NCBI RefSeq assembly: GCF_000478195.2
Contig: NZ_AUZM01000023.1
Location: forward strand, 22,224 to 86,223
Direction: 5' to 3'
Length of the DNA stretch: 64,000 nucleotides
Source of the DNA: Lyngbya aestuarii BL J
Lineage (GTDB): Bacteria; Cyanobacteriota; Cyanobacteriia; Cyanobacteriales; Microcoleaceae
Position 1 is the stretch's first letter. Every line of letters starts with the position of its first letter. Shown here piece by piece: positions 25,771-36,518 of this stretch. The translations under genes were made by a program, and so were the position numbers. Below the pieces are notes generated by a model. The model did not search any database, was not told where the DNA came from, and was given only the letters and a program-made list of their open reading frames with translations.

Positions 25771-27609
25771 TTATTGAAAGCCCAAAAGCAACGCGCTTTG
25801 ATAGAAAATAAAGCTACAAACCCAAGCCAAAACCAAAGAAAATACCAGTGAAAACGCCGTAAATTTCCAAGATTTGGCTTCGTTGAGAATGGTCGCAATT
25901 GTTGTCAGACAGGGCGTGTACAGCAAACAGAAAATACAAAAACTGTAGCCCTGTGCAAAGGTAATCGTTTCGGCAATATGGGCGCCAACGCTGGCTGATT
26001 GTAAGCCGTAAATCACCGCCAACGAACCCAAAACCACCTCTTTAGCAATGAAACCAAAAATTAACGCCAAAGTCAAATAAGGATCAATTCCAATCGGTCG
26101 CATAACTGGACTGAGAAACTGACCAATTTGACCGCCAATGGTATCTAAACCCGTAGCGCCGGGAGGTAAACTGGTAATTACCCAAACCGCAATACAACCC
26201 ACAGTAATAAAGCCGGAAGCGCGAACTAAAAATTCTCGAACTTCTCCCCAACCTCTGAGGGCAACCTGTTTCAATGTCGGCAAACGATAGGGGGGTAATT
26301 CTAATACAAACGGGTCTTCATTTTTAAAGGCACCTTGAAACAGAAAGGCGGTTAAAAAGGCAGCTAAGAAGCTAAGAAGGTACAAAGAAAATAGAACAAG
26401 CGCCCCGTTTCCGTTCGGAAAAACTGCCGCAATAATAAAGACAAAAACCTGCAATCTTGCCGAACACAACCCAAAGGGAATAATCAACATCGTTAACAGT
26501 CGCAACGCCCGGGAACGCATCACCCGGGTTCCCATCAACGCCGGAACATTGCAACCAAATCCCATCATGTGTAAAACAAAACTGCGTCCGTCCAAACCCA
26601 GACGCGCCATCAGTGCATCCATCAAATAAGCCGCCCGAGACAGGTAGCCGCTATCTTCTAAAATTGCCATCACGATAAAGAAGATAACAATTAACGGTAC
26701 AAAGGAAGCAACCGTTGCGACACCCGCCCAAATGCCATTAATAAAAAAGTCTTGAACGACTCCCGGAAACACGCTTAAAACTGGAGAAATTACCGTTTCT
26801 TCTAACCATCCGGTGAGGCTATCCATGATGTCTTGAGACGGCAACCCCACATTCCAAACAATCCAAAAAACGGCAAACATCCCCAGGAAAAATAGGGGTA
26901 AACCGAAGACGGGATGGAGTAAAACGCTATCGAGTTTTGCGGTTAAGGTTTGTGCCAACTGCGAGGGCATTTCTACCGCATCTTTGAGGATAATTTCGAT
27001 TTCATCAACCGAGATTTTTCCCCGTTGGGCTAAGACTTGACGAATATCATTAACGATAACTGGAAGTTCGGTTTTTTCTAACTGATGGCAAATGGTTTCG
27101 TAGGCTTTCATGTAGCCTTTACCGTATTTTGCACTGATTAGAAAAACGGGCATTTCTAAATGTCGGGATAATTCTTTTGAGTTAATTTCAACGCCATAAT
27201 GTTTGGCTTCGTCCGACATATTTAACATCACCACCGCAGGCAAACCCAAGGCTTTCACCTGCAACGCCAAGCGAATTTGGCGGTCAATTTGCGCGGCATT
27301 TAAAACAACAATCACCAAATCAATGGCATATTTTTCTAAGAAAGTTCGCACCACTTTCTCATCTTCTGAATAACCGTTGAGGTCGTAAATTCCCGGCAAA
27401 TCTACAAATTCAACGGTTTCGCCATTTATTTTAACGTTCGCTTGCAGCAAATCAACCGTTACACCCGGCCAATTTCCCACGTAAGCAGCAACCCCGGTAA
27501 TCCGGCTAAAAAAGGTGGATTTTCCCGTGTTGGGCATTCCAATTAATGCCACCCGTTTAACGGCTTTTTCGTCTCTCGGTTGAGTGACGGTTGGAGAATG
27601 ACAAGTCAT
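25771..27609 (-). CDS. feoB: Ferrous iron transporter FeoB
   Basis: The protein imports Fe2+ across the inner membrane. Its N-terminal G domain shows GMPNTGKST (G1), DLPGIYDL (G3) and LNMSD (G4); the membrane part has the two FeoB gate regions with FGCNVPALMGTR and GFIAKEVVLGSLAVIYG. At 612 residues it is shorter than E. coli FeoB, as is common in cyanobacteria. I choose ATG 27609, preceded by AGGGGAA; a GTG at 27639 would add ten residues. feoA lies 87 bases upstream on the same strand. No Fur box could be confirmed by eye. Confidence 0.95.
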   Translation of the reverse strand: MTCHSPTVTQPRDEKAVKRVALIGMPNTGKSTFFSRITGVAAYVGNWPGVTVDLLQANVKINGETVEFVDLPGIYDLNGYSEDEKVVRTFLEKYAIDLVIVVLNAAQIDRQIRLALQVKALGLPAVVMLNMSDEAKHYGVEINSKELSRHLEMPVFLISAKYGKGYMKAYETICHQLEKTELPVIVNDIRQVLAQRGKISVDEIEIILKDAVEMPSQLAQTLTAKLDSVLLHPVFGLPLFFLGMFAVFWIVWNVGLPSQDIMDSLTGWLEETVISPVLSVFPGVVQDFFINGIWAGVATVASFVPLIVIFFIVMAILEDSGYLSRAAYLMDALMARLGLDGRSFVLHMMGFGCNVPALMGTRVMRSRALRLLTMLIIPFGLCSARLQVFVFIIAAVFPNGNGALVLFSLYLLSFLAAFLTAFLFQGAFKNEDPFVLELPPYRLPTLKQVALRGWGEVREFLVRASGFITVGCIAVWVITSLPPGATGLDTIGGQIGQFLSPVMRPIGIDPYLTLALIFGFIAKEVVLGSLAVIYGLQSASVGAHIAETITFAQGYSFCIFCLLYTPCLTTIATILNEAKSWKFTAFSLVFSLVLAWVCSFIFYQSALLLGFQ

Positions 27610-27696
27610 CGTATTTTCCCCTAAAATATGGTCAATCACAAAGCTTCAGACTCGCCGAAGACTTTATGAACTTTTAATTAATACTGTAACGAAGTT

Positions 27697-27933
27697 TTAA
27701 CAGACTTTCACGCGAATCTGTTGGGCTTCGTGTCGGCGAATGGCGACTTCTGTTGTTGTACCGATGCGGACGTGTAAGGGTCCCCCAAACCACGCGACTC
27801 TTAACACTTGTATCGCTCTATCGGGAAGAATTCCCATTGCTTCTAATCTATGTACCAAACCGTCGTTAGAATGATGGGGTTGAATACTCTCGACAAACCC
27901 AACCTGTCCGGCTTTCAGTTCGGATAAACCCAT
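27697..27933 (-). CDS. feoA: Ferrous iron transport accessory protein FeoA
   Basis: This 78-residue SH3-like protein has the FeoA pattern: LKAGQVGFV, HRLEAMGILPDRAIQVLR and a final beta strand with EVAIRRHEAQQIRV. FeoA binds or supports FeoB in Fe2+ uptake. AGAGGAG sits 5 bases before the ATG. With feoB it forms a two-gene operon; no feoC is visible. Confidence 0.95.
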   Translation of the reverse strand: MGLSELKAGQVGFVESIQPHHSNDGLVHRLEAMGILPDRAIQVLRVAWFGGPLHVRIGTTTEVAIRRHEAQQIRVKVC

Positions 27934-28396
27934 AATTTCTCCTCTTAATCTGTAAACCTGACATTATTATTGCATTAAACTCTCAATTAAAATCATTCAG
28001 CATAAACACTCAACACATTCTTAACAATTATCTATTTTAAATAATATAGATAGACATTAATCAATACTTAGCTATAAACTTGCTTTCTGGGTGTTGGGGA
28101 GACAGTAACCACCTAACCAGTAACCACCAGACCCGCCCTTTGCCAGTGCAATGCGTCAACCCACATTTCTCACAAATTGACAGCATTTAGAAGTCAACCC
28201 CCAGTTACTCCTAAAGGGGGAGAGCAGATAAACCCGACCCAAGTAGACTTAGATTTAGAGAAGTTTACTTGTGCTGATCGGCTTAATTGCCTTGTTGAAG
28301 GCAAACTTCTATGAAACACCGAAGCTCACTGCAAATATTGTTTGCTGTTGCTGTTAGGTACTTCACTCTTCTAACTTCAGGGTATAATCAAAAAGT

Positions 28397-29686
28397 ATGA
28401 CACATTTTGGTATTCTTGCTCCATCAGCGATTGGTCATTTGAACCCAATGAGTGTTCTGGGTCGGGAATTAGAACGACGTGGGCATAAAGTTACATTGTT
28501 TGTAATTCCTGATTTGGAGTCGAAATAAAAAAAATCAGGTTTAAATCTCTATACAATTGGAGAAACAGAATTCCCCCTCGGCTCTTTAGAGAAATACTAC
28601 CAAACACTCGGACAAAAGAGCGGTTTAGCTGGAATAAAATTTACGATTGATTGGTTTAAGCTAGAAACTCAAATGCTGTTTAAAAATGTTCCAAATGCTT
28701 TTCAATCAGCAGGTGTGGAAGCAGTTCTTGTAGATCAAGTTACTTTTCCTGGAACAACGATAGCCGAGTTTTTGAACCTTCCTTTTATAACGATCTGTAA
28801 TGCCCTGTTAATTAATACAGAGCCGGGAGTTCCCCCTTACTTTACCTCTTGGAATTATAGCGCCAGTTCGCTGGCTCGACTGCGAAACCAAGTCTGTAAT
28901 TTCTTTATTAATAAACAAATAGGTCGGCCGATTTGGGACGTTATAAAAAAACAACGCCGCGAGTGGAATTTACCCATTTATAACACCTTAGATGCTTATT
29001 TTTCTCAACTCGCTCAAATTTGTCAGCTTCCTCCTGAATATGATTTTCCTCGGGTTAATTTAGCCGATTGTTTTCACTACACGGGACCTTTTAGAGATCC
29101 GTCAGGTTTAGAACCAATATCGTTTAGTGAAATTAAATTTCCTTTTGACAAACTAACGGGACAACCGTTAATTTATGCCTCGTTGGGAACCTTGCAAAAT
29201 CGCAACTTAGAAGTTTTCGATAAAATTGCTTGTGCCTGTCAAGGATTAGATGCACAATTAGTAATTTCTTTAGGGAATCCCAATCATTCAGGAGCAGATG
29301 TACAATTTACAGGTTCACCTATAGTTGTGCCTTATGCGCCCCAGCAGCAGTTAATCAAAAAAGCTAACTTAATTATCACCCATGCCGGGATGAACACGAC
29401 TTTAGAAACTTTAGCCAGTGGCAAAAGGATGATAGCAATTCCGATTACCAATGAACAGCCTGGAATTGCGGCGCGTATGGCAAGAACGGGGGCTGGAAAA
29501 ATGTTAAATTTGAAACAACTAACGACGGCTAAACTGCGAAAATCAATCAATCGTGTTCTGACCGAAAAATCTTATCAGCAAAATGCTTTAAAAATGCAGG
29601 AAGCCATTCAACGGGCTGGAGGAGTGATCCGTGCGGCTGATATTGTAGAACAGGCAATAACAACCGGAAAACCCGTCTTCAGATAA
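28397..29686 (+). pseudogene. UGT-type glycosyltransferase interrupted by one in-frame TAA
   Basis: An ATG at 28397 opens a GT1-like N terminus (THFGILAPSAIGHLNPM...LGRELERRGHKVTLF). Codon 44 (28526-28528) is TAA, after which the same frame continues without a break for 386 codons to 29686. The downstream part has the donor-binding signature YAPQQQLIKKANLIITHAGMNTT, as in zeaxanthin glucosyltransferase and macrolide glycosyltransferase relatives. A single substitution or a sequencing error would explain it; an ATG at 28673 could start only a truncated protein lacking the acceptor-domain N terminus. Confidence 0.82.
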
Positions 29687-29847
29687 TTAAGCTCAATCGA
29701 AACTCTTAAAGATGCACTCAACTATAGCGCTTGAAACTAGAGGCTTTAAAGCTTAATTATCAATGACAAATTCTCAATGATTTATAACAGCTTACCCCAG
29801 AAAACAGAACTATTTTGGGAATTTGATCGCTTCCGCTTCCCCAACAA

Positions 29848-30862
29848 CTAACCCCCGTTATTCATTCGGTTTCTAGATCCGTTTGTTGTCCTTCCGGGTT
29901 GAACAGAAAGAGTCCTTAGTTTGGATTGGCGATCGCCTCGATGGAGAAGCAGATAGATAGCCGGAGCAAAATAGAGTGCCAGAAGAGTTGAACCGCCAAT
30001 ACCACCCGCGATCGCGATCGCCAGGGGCCGCCAGAAAACCCCACCGCTAACCAGCAAAGGAACAAATCCGGCCATTGTAGTGACGGTGGTCGTTAAAACG
30101 TGTCGCGTCGCTTTGATCACCACCCTGACTACCGCCCGTGCATCGCCCCGACTCGCCTGGGGATCTTCATTAAAAGCCGACAGAACAATAACGGTATCAT
30201 TGAGGGCAATTCCCACCAAACCCATCGTGCCGATAATTGCCATGAAGCCCATCACCGAACCCAACGCCCAGAGCGAAAACTGCGCCATCCCAACCGAACC
30301 GATCGCAACAGCCGCCACAATTCCCGCCTGTCGAAACGAACCGAGAGACAGCGCCAGCACCGCGATCATCACCAATACCAACAAGGGAACATAAACGAGC
30401 AAATTGCCCACAGCTTCATTGCGTTTGGCATATTCGCCGCCAAACTCGTATCGGTAGCCCGGAGGCAGTTCAAAGTTGCTCTTTTCTAACGCTTGTTGAA
30501 AGTTACTCAGCACAGTCGAAGGCAAAACCCCAGGCGTGATAAATGCTTGCACCGTATTCACCCGAGTCTCGTTGCGGCGGGCAATCATTGCCAACTCGGG
30601 TACGAGGTTAAACTCGCCCAGGGCAGAAGTCGGGCGGAAATTCCGGTCATTCCCCCCAAACGGCACTCAAATCCAACGAGGCAATCTGGCTCAAATCGGC
30701 CCGATCAGTATCAGTCAACCGCACGCGCACGGGTAGATTTTCGGTAGACTCCAAAATAGAACCGCCAACCGCACCCTCCAAGTAAGCTTCAAGCTGCTGC
30801 GCGATCGCCGTATTATTCAAACCCGCCTGTTGTGCCTGTTCGTCATCTATACTTAAACCGAG
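29848..30862 (-). pseudogene. C-terminal remnant of an RND efflux pump
   Basis: In the frame of the preceding adaptor, translation after its TAG reads LGLSIDDEQAQQAGLN... through LTDTDRADLSQIASLDLSAVW, the porter region of an RND pump about two thirds along the normal protein. A frameshift at a run of six C (about 30652-30657) then moves the rest, GGNDRNFRPTSALGEFNLVPEL to the last transmembrane helices, into another frame ending at 29848. The N-terminal part expected of a roughly 1,000-residue pump is absent. The gene cannot make a working transporter. Confidence 0.85.
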
Positions 30863-32026
30863 CTAGGGCAACGCTTCCGTCAAATCATCAATCTGTCGCG
30901 TTGCCACAATCCCCGCAAATGGGGCGCGAATATTTGTATTTTTTAATTGCGTTTCGTAGTAACGAACTTGCGCCTGGGCTTCTCGAACATCGGCTTGTGC
31001 TGCTGCAATTTTTTCCGGCCGAGTTCCATTGATTAATTTATTCAAATTACTGCGAATTTCGGCAACTTCGGCTTGCGCCGCCACGATGTCTTCCGAGCGG
31101 GGACCGTTTTGCAACTGTCGCAAGGCTTGACGCTTCTGTTCTACTGTGGCTTCGAGTTGATCGACTTGACTTCGCTGACTTTGTTTAAGCTGTTGAATGC
31201 GTGTTTGGGCTTGATCAACTAAGGCCTCAAGTCGGCGTTCCTCTTGCAAATATTCCTCGAAACTATCTTCAGAAATCGCTCCCTGCTCTCTCAAAGAGAG
31301 ATAACGGCTTACCCGTGTACTGGCAAGTTGGAGAGCGGCTTGATTGGCTCTGACGTTGGCCTCCGCCTGAGCAATTTCATCCCGCACGCTTCCCGATCGC
31401 GCATTTAATAACTGTGCTGTCGCCCCATCGAGTTCGGCTCGCGCGATGGCAATATCTTCGGGTCGGCTTCCGGCTTCGAGTTCGGCTAAGTTGGCCTGGG
31501 CGCGATTTAACTGAGCTTGAACTGCGGCAATTTCTTCCGGGCGGCTTCCGGCTTCGAGTTCGGCTAAATTAGCTTGAGAGCGATCGAGGGCGGCTTCGGC
31601 TTGTGAGAGTTGGGCTTCTATTTCTTCGCTTTCTAAACGAGCGATCATCTCACCTGCTTGGACGCGATCGCCTTCAGAGACTAACACTTGAATCAGTTTA
31701 CCACCGCGTTTAAAACCCAAATTACTGGCTCTCAGTGCCGCAATTTCCCCGGTATAGCTGCGCGACACTTCATAACTCTCGACGGGTTGAACTGTCAGGG
31801 TTTCGACGGGTAAAATCTTCGACTCGCTGGATTCTTCTACAGGGGAGGATACTTGATTATTATTTGACACCCAAATGACGGCCGATATACCCGCAAGTAA
31901 TAATGCTCCCGTTGCTGTCAATAGAATTGGCAGACGAAAGCGCTGATTTGGGTTTTTTTTCCGCAGTTTTGATGAATTCTCAGAATCGGCAACAGAAGTC
32001 TCGGGCGGCGGTAAGTTTAAGGTCAT
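30863..32026 (-). pseudogene. Truncated RND periplasmic adaptor (HlyD/MFP family)
   Basis: The ORF has an N-terminal membrane anchor (about 28-52), the barrel-sandwich lead-in SYTGEIAALRASNLGFKRGGKL, and a long helical hairpin with two near-identical copies of QANLAELEAGSRPE. It stops at RAPFAGIVATRQIDDLTEALP. The beta-barrel and membrane-proximal domains that should follow are missing. The TAG stop abuts, in the same frame, the middle of an RND pump, so one deletion removed the end of the adaptor gene and the start of the pump gene. Confidence 0.82.
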
Positions 32027-32215
32027 CAGATTTAACGTGATTTATGAGTTAAAATGTAGATTTTCTAATTGACTTTTAGGTGCCAAAACCATTCGCGGTT
32101 CTCATTTATAGCAGTACGTTCTTTGTGTTTATTTCCGAGAAATACCTTTTTAAATCAAGTGCAAATAGGGAGTTTTATAAAAGTAATTATCCGAATTATT
32201 TTTATCACGTTTGTT

Positions 32216-32404
32216 TCAATTACATCGATTTAAAAATATCAAAGTTTGCAAGAAAGGGACTCCCGAACCCTTGAGAGGATTGCATTGCTTTTTCCTATTT
32301 GCTGTCTCATCAATAATCACCGCAATCCTCTGTTCTTTTAATGCTTTCCGGGTTCGGGTTAATCTTCTTTCTGTTAATTCCATCATCAACCCATCATTTT
32401 TCAA
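32216..32404 (-). pseudogene. Probable transposase remnant (IS701/IS4-like)
   Basis: The 62-codon ORF contains LTERRLTRTRKALKEQRIAVIIDETANRKK. This matches the pattern of DDE transposases of cyanobacterial IS701-like elements around their first catalytic Asp (IIDETGDRKKG). What should follow is lost and replaced by unrelated sequence. No terminal inverted repeats were found. It marks an old insertion next to the decayed genes on either side. Confidence 0.45.
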
Positions 32405-33752
32405 TGTGAGACTTTGGCTGATTCAAGAAACCTGTATCCATTAAATAGGCAAAATAATTATTGAGTAAATTGCCATTCATTGGCGGACAATCAATTGAAC
32501 TATCTGCCAAAGCTTCCTTGGTGAATTCACAGCTAACTTTGGGTTTCCTTTGTTCCTCATACAATTCCAAAATCGTCAGTTTTTCCGGCAAATACTCTTT
32601 TGTAAAAAAGGGCAAGAGCGGATAAAGAGAATGTTCCTTAGACTTCGCATTATTTTGAACGCCCGCGAGCCAATCTTTGCAGGTTTTTTTCTCGATCCCA
32701 TAACCCATGTTGGAGAGGAACTCATGCAAATGACTTAGGTGGATGGGGTAAGGATTATTCAGGTGGAAAATAGACCCCAAAGACATCTCTTTTCTCGATA
32801 AAGATACAATGGCTTGGCTGATATAATCTACAGGAGACGTATTTAATACATAGTCCAAATCTGGCATAGTTTTCATGGTAATACAGCCTTTGATCATGCG
32901 GCAAATAATATCATCTGTATTCCAAACTCCGGTGAGACTGTGACCCGAAATAAATGGGAGTCTGTAAACCGCAACTGGAAGTCCGCGCTCACGAGCCGAC
33001 AAAACAAGCTTTTCTGCAACCCATTTACTCTGAGAGTAACCCAGATACATCTGACCAACGTTCATTAAATCGTCCGATTCTGTTATTACCATTTCACGGT
33101 ATAAATCCGACTCAAAAACAGCGATACTAGACATATAATGAACGGACTTTACTTTAGTTGTACTCGCCAGCTTGAGGACTTCGTAAGTTCCGTCTACATT
33201 AATAGGTTTCAGCTTTTCATAGGGATACACATAGTTTAATGATGCGCCACTATGATAGATTGCGTCAATTTCATTGGCAAGTCTTTCAAACTGCTTTTCC
33301 GAAAGTCCTAATAGGGGGTGAGATAGATCTCCCAGAACCGGAATAATTCGGCGATTAAATTCGGGTTGCCAAAGTCCGTATAATTCCAATTTCTTTTGTA
33401 TTTTCTGTTGTCCTAAATCTTGACTAGAGGCTCGAACCAAGCAATAAATCTGTGAGTGGGTTTTTTGCAGAAGTTCGTCAAGTAAAAAACTCCCTAAAAA
33501 CCCTGTTCCACCTGTTAAGAATATATTGGATAAATTGCCTGAACTTTTGCCCAGTATATTTTCAACAGAAATGGTAGGATATTGATTGACTTCAGATTTT
33601 AAATCAATTTTTTGCCGTGTTGAGATAGGAACATCTGAAGAATCTTCCCGGGCTAGATATTCGGTCAGTTTTTCGATGGTAGGACATTCCCAAATTAAAG
33701 AAGGATTAATTTTGCGCCCTATAAATGTCTCTAATTCCCCGAGTAAGTTCAT
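32394..33752 (-). pseudogene. Thioester reductase part (with ACP C-terminal half) of a broken FAAL-ACP-TR gene
   Basis: The segment starts at an ATG just after the TAA that ends the preceding ORF in the same frame. Its first 40 residues (MNLLGELETFIGRKINPS...) are the second half of the acyl carrier domain. The rest is a short-chain-reductase-type thioester reductase with the NADPH motif TGGTGFLGSFLLDELL and the catalytic Tyr-Lys pair in YSQSKWVAEKL. In the intact protein this domain would release a carrier-bound fatty acyl chain as aldehyde or alcohol. Catalytic motifs are undamaged, so the break is recent, a sequencing error, or tolerated. Confidence 0.8.
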
Positions 33753-33755
33753 TGA

Positions 33756-35297
33756 TTATAAAGAATCTAAGCCATAATCGCCAAAAGGCTTTCTCAGATC
33801 AATTTGTTGAGGATCTAGCTTTAAACGTTGCCCCAATTGAGAAGTTAACCAACTTTGAATCGTTTCTAGCTGAGTTGAAGGTTGCCTTTGTTTTTGTGTA
33901 GGCTCAACAACAGATTTATGATTACAGACTATTTGGTTTAGGCGTTCGATTTCTTGATTGATCATCCAAAGTTTATGGCTATCTTTATAATTAATAGTCC
34001 ATTCAGCCATTACATTCAAAGACTTTTCTATAAACTTCTTTCGACAACCGTGACGTTTGATTTTTCCGCTAGGAGTTCTCGGAATACTGCTTGGTTTGAG
34101 CAGCATGATAGCATAAGGTTGTAAATCATGTTCTTGGGTTATGGCTTGGCGTATCGCGGCGATCGCTTCGTTAGTATTAAGCTTTCGCCAACCCGAACGT
34201 TCTATTTCTTGAACGATCACCAGTTTTTCTTTTCCTGCGAGTTCCACAGAAAAAGCCGCTCCGGGTGCTTTTTTAAGGGAAGGATGACTTTTACTTACTG
34301 TTGACTCAATATCTTGAGGATAATGATTGCGTCCGTGAATGATAATTAGATCTTTTAGTCGTCCGGTAACAAACAACTCCCCATTTTGTAGAAATCCTAA
34401 GTCTCCCGTTCGTAAAAAAGGCTTTTCACCTTCGTCTGGGATATAATTAACAAAAGTTTCTTGACTTTGCTGAGGTCGATTCCAATACCCCAAAGTAACA
34501 CTCGCACCGGATACTAAAATTTCCCCGACTTGTCCTTCCGAACACTTGGTTAATGATGTGGGATCAACAATAGAAATTGTGTGGTTTAACTTGGGTTTGC
34601 CAATACTTGTTAGTTTTCGATGGGGTTTCTCAGCATTATTAGTCAAAACAACCCGGTTTTGTTCTAAAGCCTCTGCATCTACTTGGCAAATTGCAGGAGG
34701 TCGAGTTTTTAATCCTCCAGAAACGATTAATGTAGTTTCTGCCATTCCATAACAGGGGTAAAAGGCAATTGATTCAAACCCACAGGTTTTAAACTTATTG
34801 GTAAAATTCTCGATTGTTTCCGCTCGCACGGGTTCAGCCCCAACGAAAGCTAATTTCCAGCTACTTAAATCAAGCTCCTCAAGTTCAGAGGGTTTAATTT
34901 TGCTGGCACACCAATCGTAGGCGAAATTAGGACCGCCACTGGTGGTGGCTTTGTAGCGAGAAATCGCTTGTAACCATCGGATAGGTTTTTTCTGAAAATC
35001 AAAAGGTGACATCAGAATCATCGGTCTACCCAGATAAATGGGTTGTAAGATACCACCAATTAAACCCATATCGTGATAGTGTGGCAGCCAAGACACTCCG
35101 ATGTCTTCTGGTGTATTTTGGAAAAGTTCTTTAATTAGAGTACAGTTATGAATAATGTTTCCATGACTGACCATTACTCCTTTTGGCTGTCCGGTAGAAC
35201 CCGAAGTGTATTGGAGAAAAGCTAAGGTGTCTTCGCTCAATTTTGTTGTTTGCCAATCAGAAGCTAAAGAAGGATTAATGTTGTCACTTGAAATCAA
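33756..35297 (-). pseudogene. Fatty acyl-AMP ligase main part (with ACP N-terminal half) of the broken FAAL-ACP-TR gene
   Basis: The first ATG is at 35297, but the frame is open from 35495, directly after the upstream TAA. It carries adenylation motifs YTSGSTGQPKGVM, YGMAETTL, RTGDLGFL and GRLKDLIIIHGRN with the spacing of fatty acyl-AMP ligases. It ends in an acyl carrier start, DPQQIDLRKPFGDYGLDSL, then TAA. The stop falls just past the pantetheine-attachment Ser, where relatives usually have Glu (GAA). Downstream the same frame continues as the reductase part. Confidence 0.82.
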
Positions 35298-35495
35298 TCT
35301 GTACTTAACTAACTGATTGGTGTTATTTAGATGACGTTCCAGGTCGGCTAAGAGTGTTGTTGTGGTTAAAATTGTTTTGGTTTGAGCATCTGTGGCGATT
35401 CCTTGTAAGCGAGAAATTTTTCGTTTTCCTTGAGGAAGATTTACGGGAACAGCAACAACTTCAGCGTATAAACAGCCAAAAAAGGCGGAAATGAA

Positions 35496-35699
35496 TTATA
35501 AACCTGATGTATAAACAAGTAAAACTCTATCGCCCGGATTTGTATGGGATTGAAGATGAGCAGCGATTGCTTGTGCTTTTAAAGCTAATTCTTGATAAGT
35601 CAAACAATCGGATTCGGTTTCTCCGTTTTCCAGAAAAGTAAATGCAGTCTGATTCGGTTGGGATAAAGAACGGTCATGTAATAAATTTGCTAAGGTCAT
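35496..35699 (-). pseudogene. N-terminal part of the broken FAAL-ACP-TR gene
   Basis: ATG 35699 opens 67 codons (MTLANLLHDRSLSQPNQTAF...) that match the N terminus of a fatty acyl-AMP ligase and end at TAA 35496-35498 after VLLVYTSGL. The same frame continues with FISAFFGCLYAEVVAVPVNLPQ, the expected next block, where relatives have Glu at the stop position. From 35699 to 32394 the frame is unbroken apart from this stop and the one at 33756-33758 (1,102 codons in total). Confidence 0.78.
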
Positions 35700-36518
35700 A
35701 AGCCTATAATTCTCCAGTCATAATGATGAGCTTGTTTGAGCTTTGCCAACCGTGTTCTATCCAAACTTTACCACTCGTTTCTAATTGATATATGTTCCTA
35801 GAGAGGGATTTGGGCTAATCTTTGGAGGGATATGACTCCGCCAGAATTTATCACAAATTGATTGAAGAAGCTGATTTTAAAGCTGAAATTAAATCTAATT
35901 TATCAATCCAATAATTATTGTTTTTTTCCTACTAATAATCCGATTAATTGTGTTCAAAATAGAGCATTTATCTAAAATATAAAGACGGTTATTTAAAAAT
36001 CCAGCTCCAAATAGACTGAAATCTGAGCTTCGGTCATTTTTCAGACGATTTAGTTAACTTTTAGAGCGGAAAGTTTAACCCGTATTAGGAATGGCTGGAA
36101 TTTTAGAGTAATACCGTTTCTTCGTAAATAGTGCAACTACAGCGCGAAGCGCTAGGCAACAACTCCCGATGGCAGGCTCTCATAGATGAAAAAGCCCGGT
36201 ATAGTCAAGCTTTTGGCTATTCTTCGTTCCGTGCATTTGTAAATATATGACTCCGGAAGCGCTATAACTCCCTACCCCACTTTCTAAGGGGGGTGTCGCA
36301 GACGGGGGGATTAATTAGATGCAACTTACAAACAATTGGTATAAGCGCTTCGGCTGGTTATCTTGATAGGGACAAGAACTGGCTATCGCTATCAGAATTC
36401 TTCTAACGCTCACGGTGATTCTCGCTCCCAATTTCAGCAAACTCATCTAATTGTTGTTCCTTAATTCGATTTTCTATCTGATTGCCAACTTTTCTGTTCC
36501 CTGTTTCCTATTAATTAT
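35700..36518. other. 820-base intergenic region with repeat debris
   Basis: No convincing gene. A 31-codon stretch around 35813-35910 (plus strand, SLEGYDSARIYHKLIEEADF...) ends in TAA and looks like the tail of a lost gene. Around 36141 lies a short GAA-loop hairpin, and 36265-36320 has C- and G-rich repeat sequence of the type seen near 12290 and 18290. The left end holds the promoter of the broken FAAL gene. Confidence 0.5.
36141..36153. repeat. Short hairpin AGCGC-GAA-GCGCT
   Basis: A perfect 5-bp stem closed by the triloop GAA, a loop that makes unusually stable DNA minihairpins with flanking GC pairs. A sister hairpin with GTA loop is at 53027-53041. Confidence 0.6.

Noticed and set aside
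35813..35910. 31-codon plus-strand reading frame ending in TAA
   Set aside because: It has no start codon or ribosome site and no recognisable family; noted only as possible debris.
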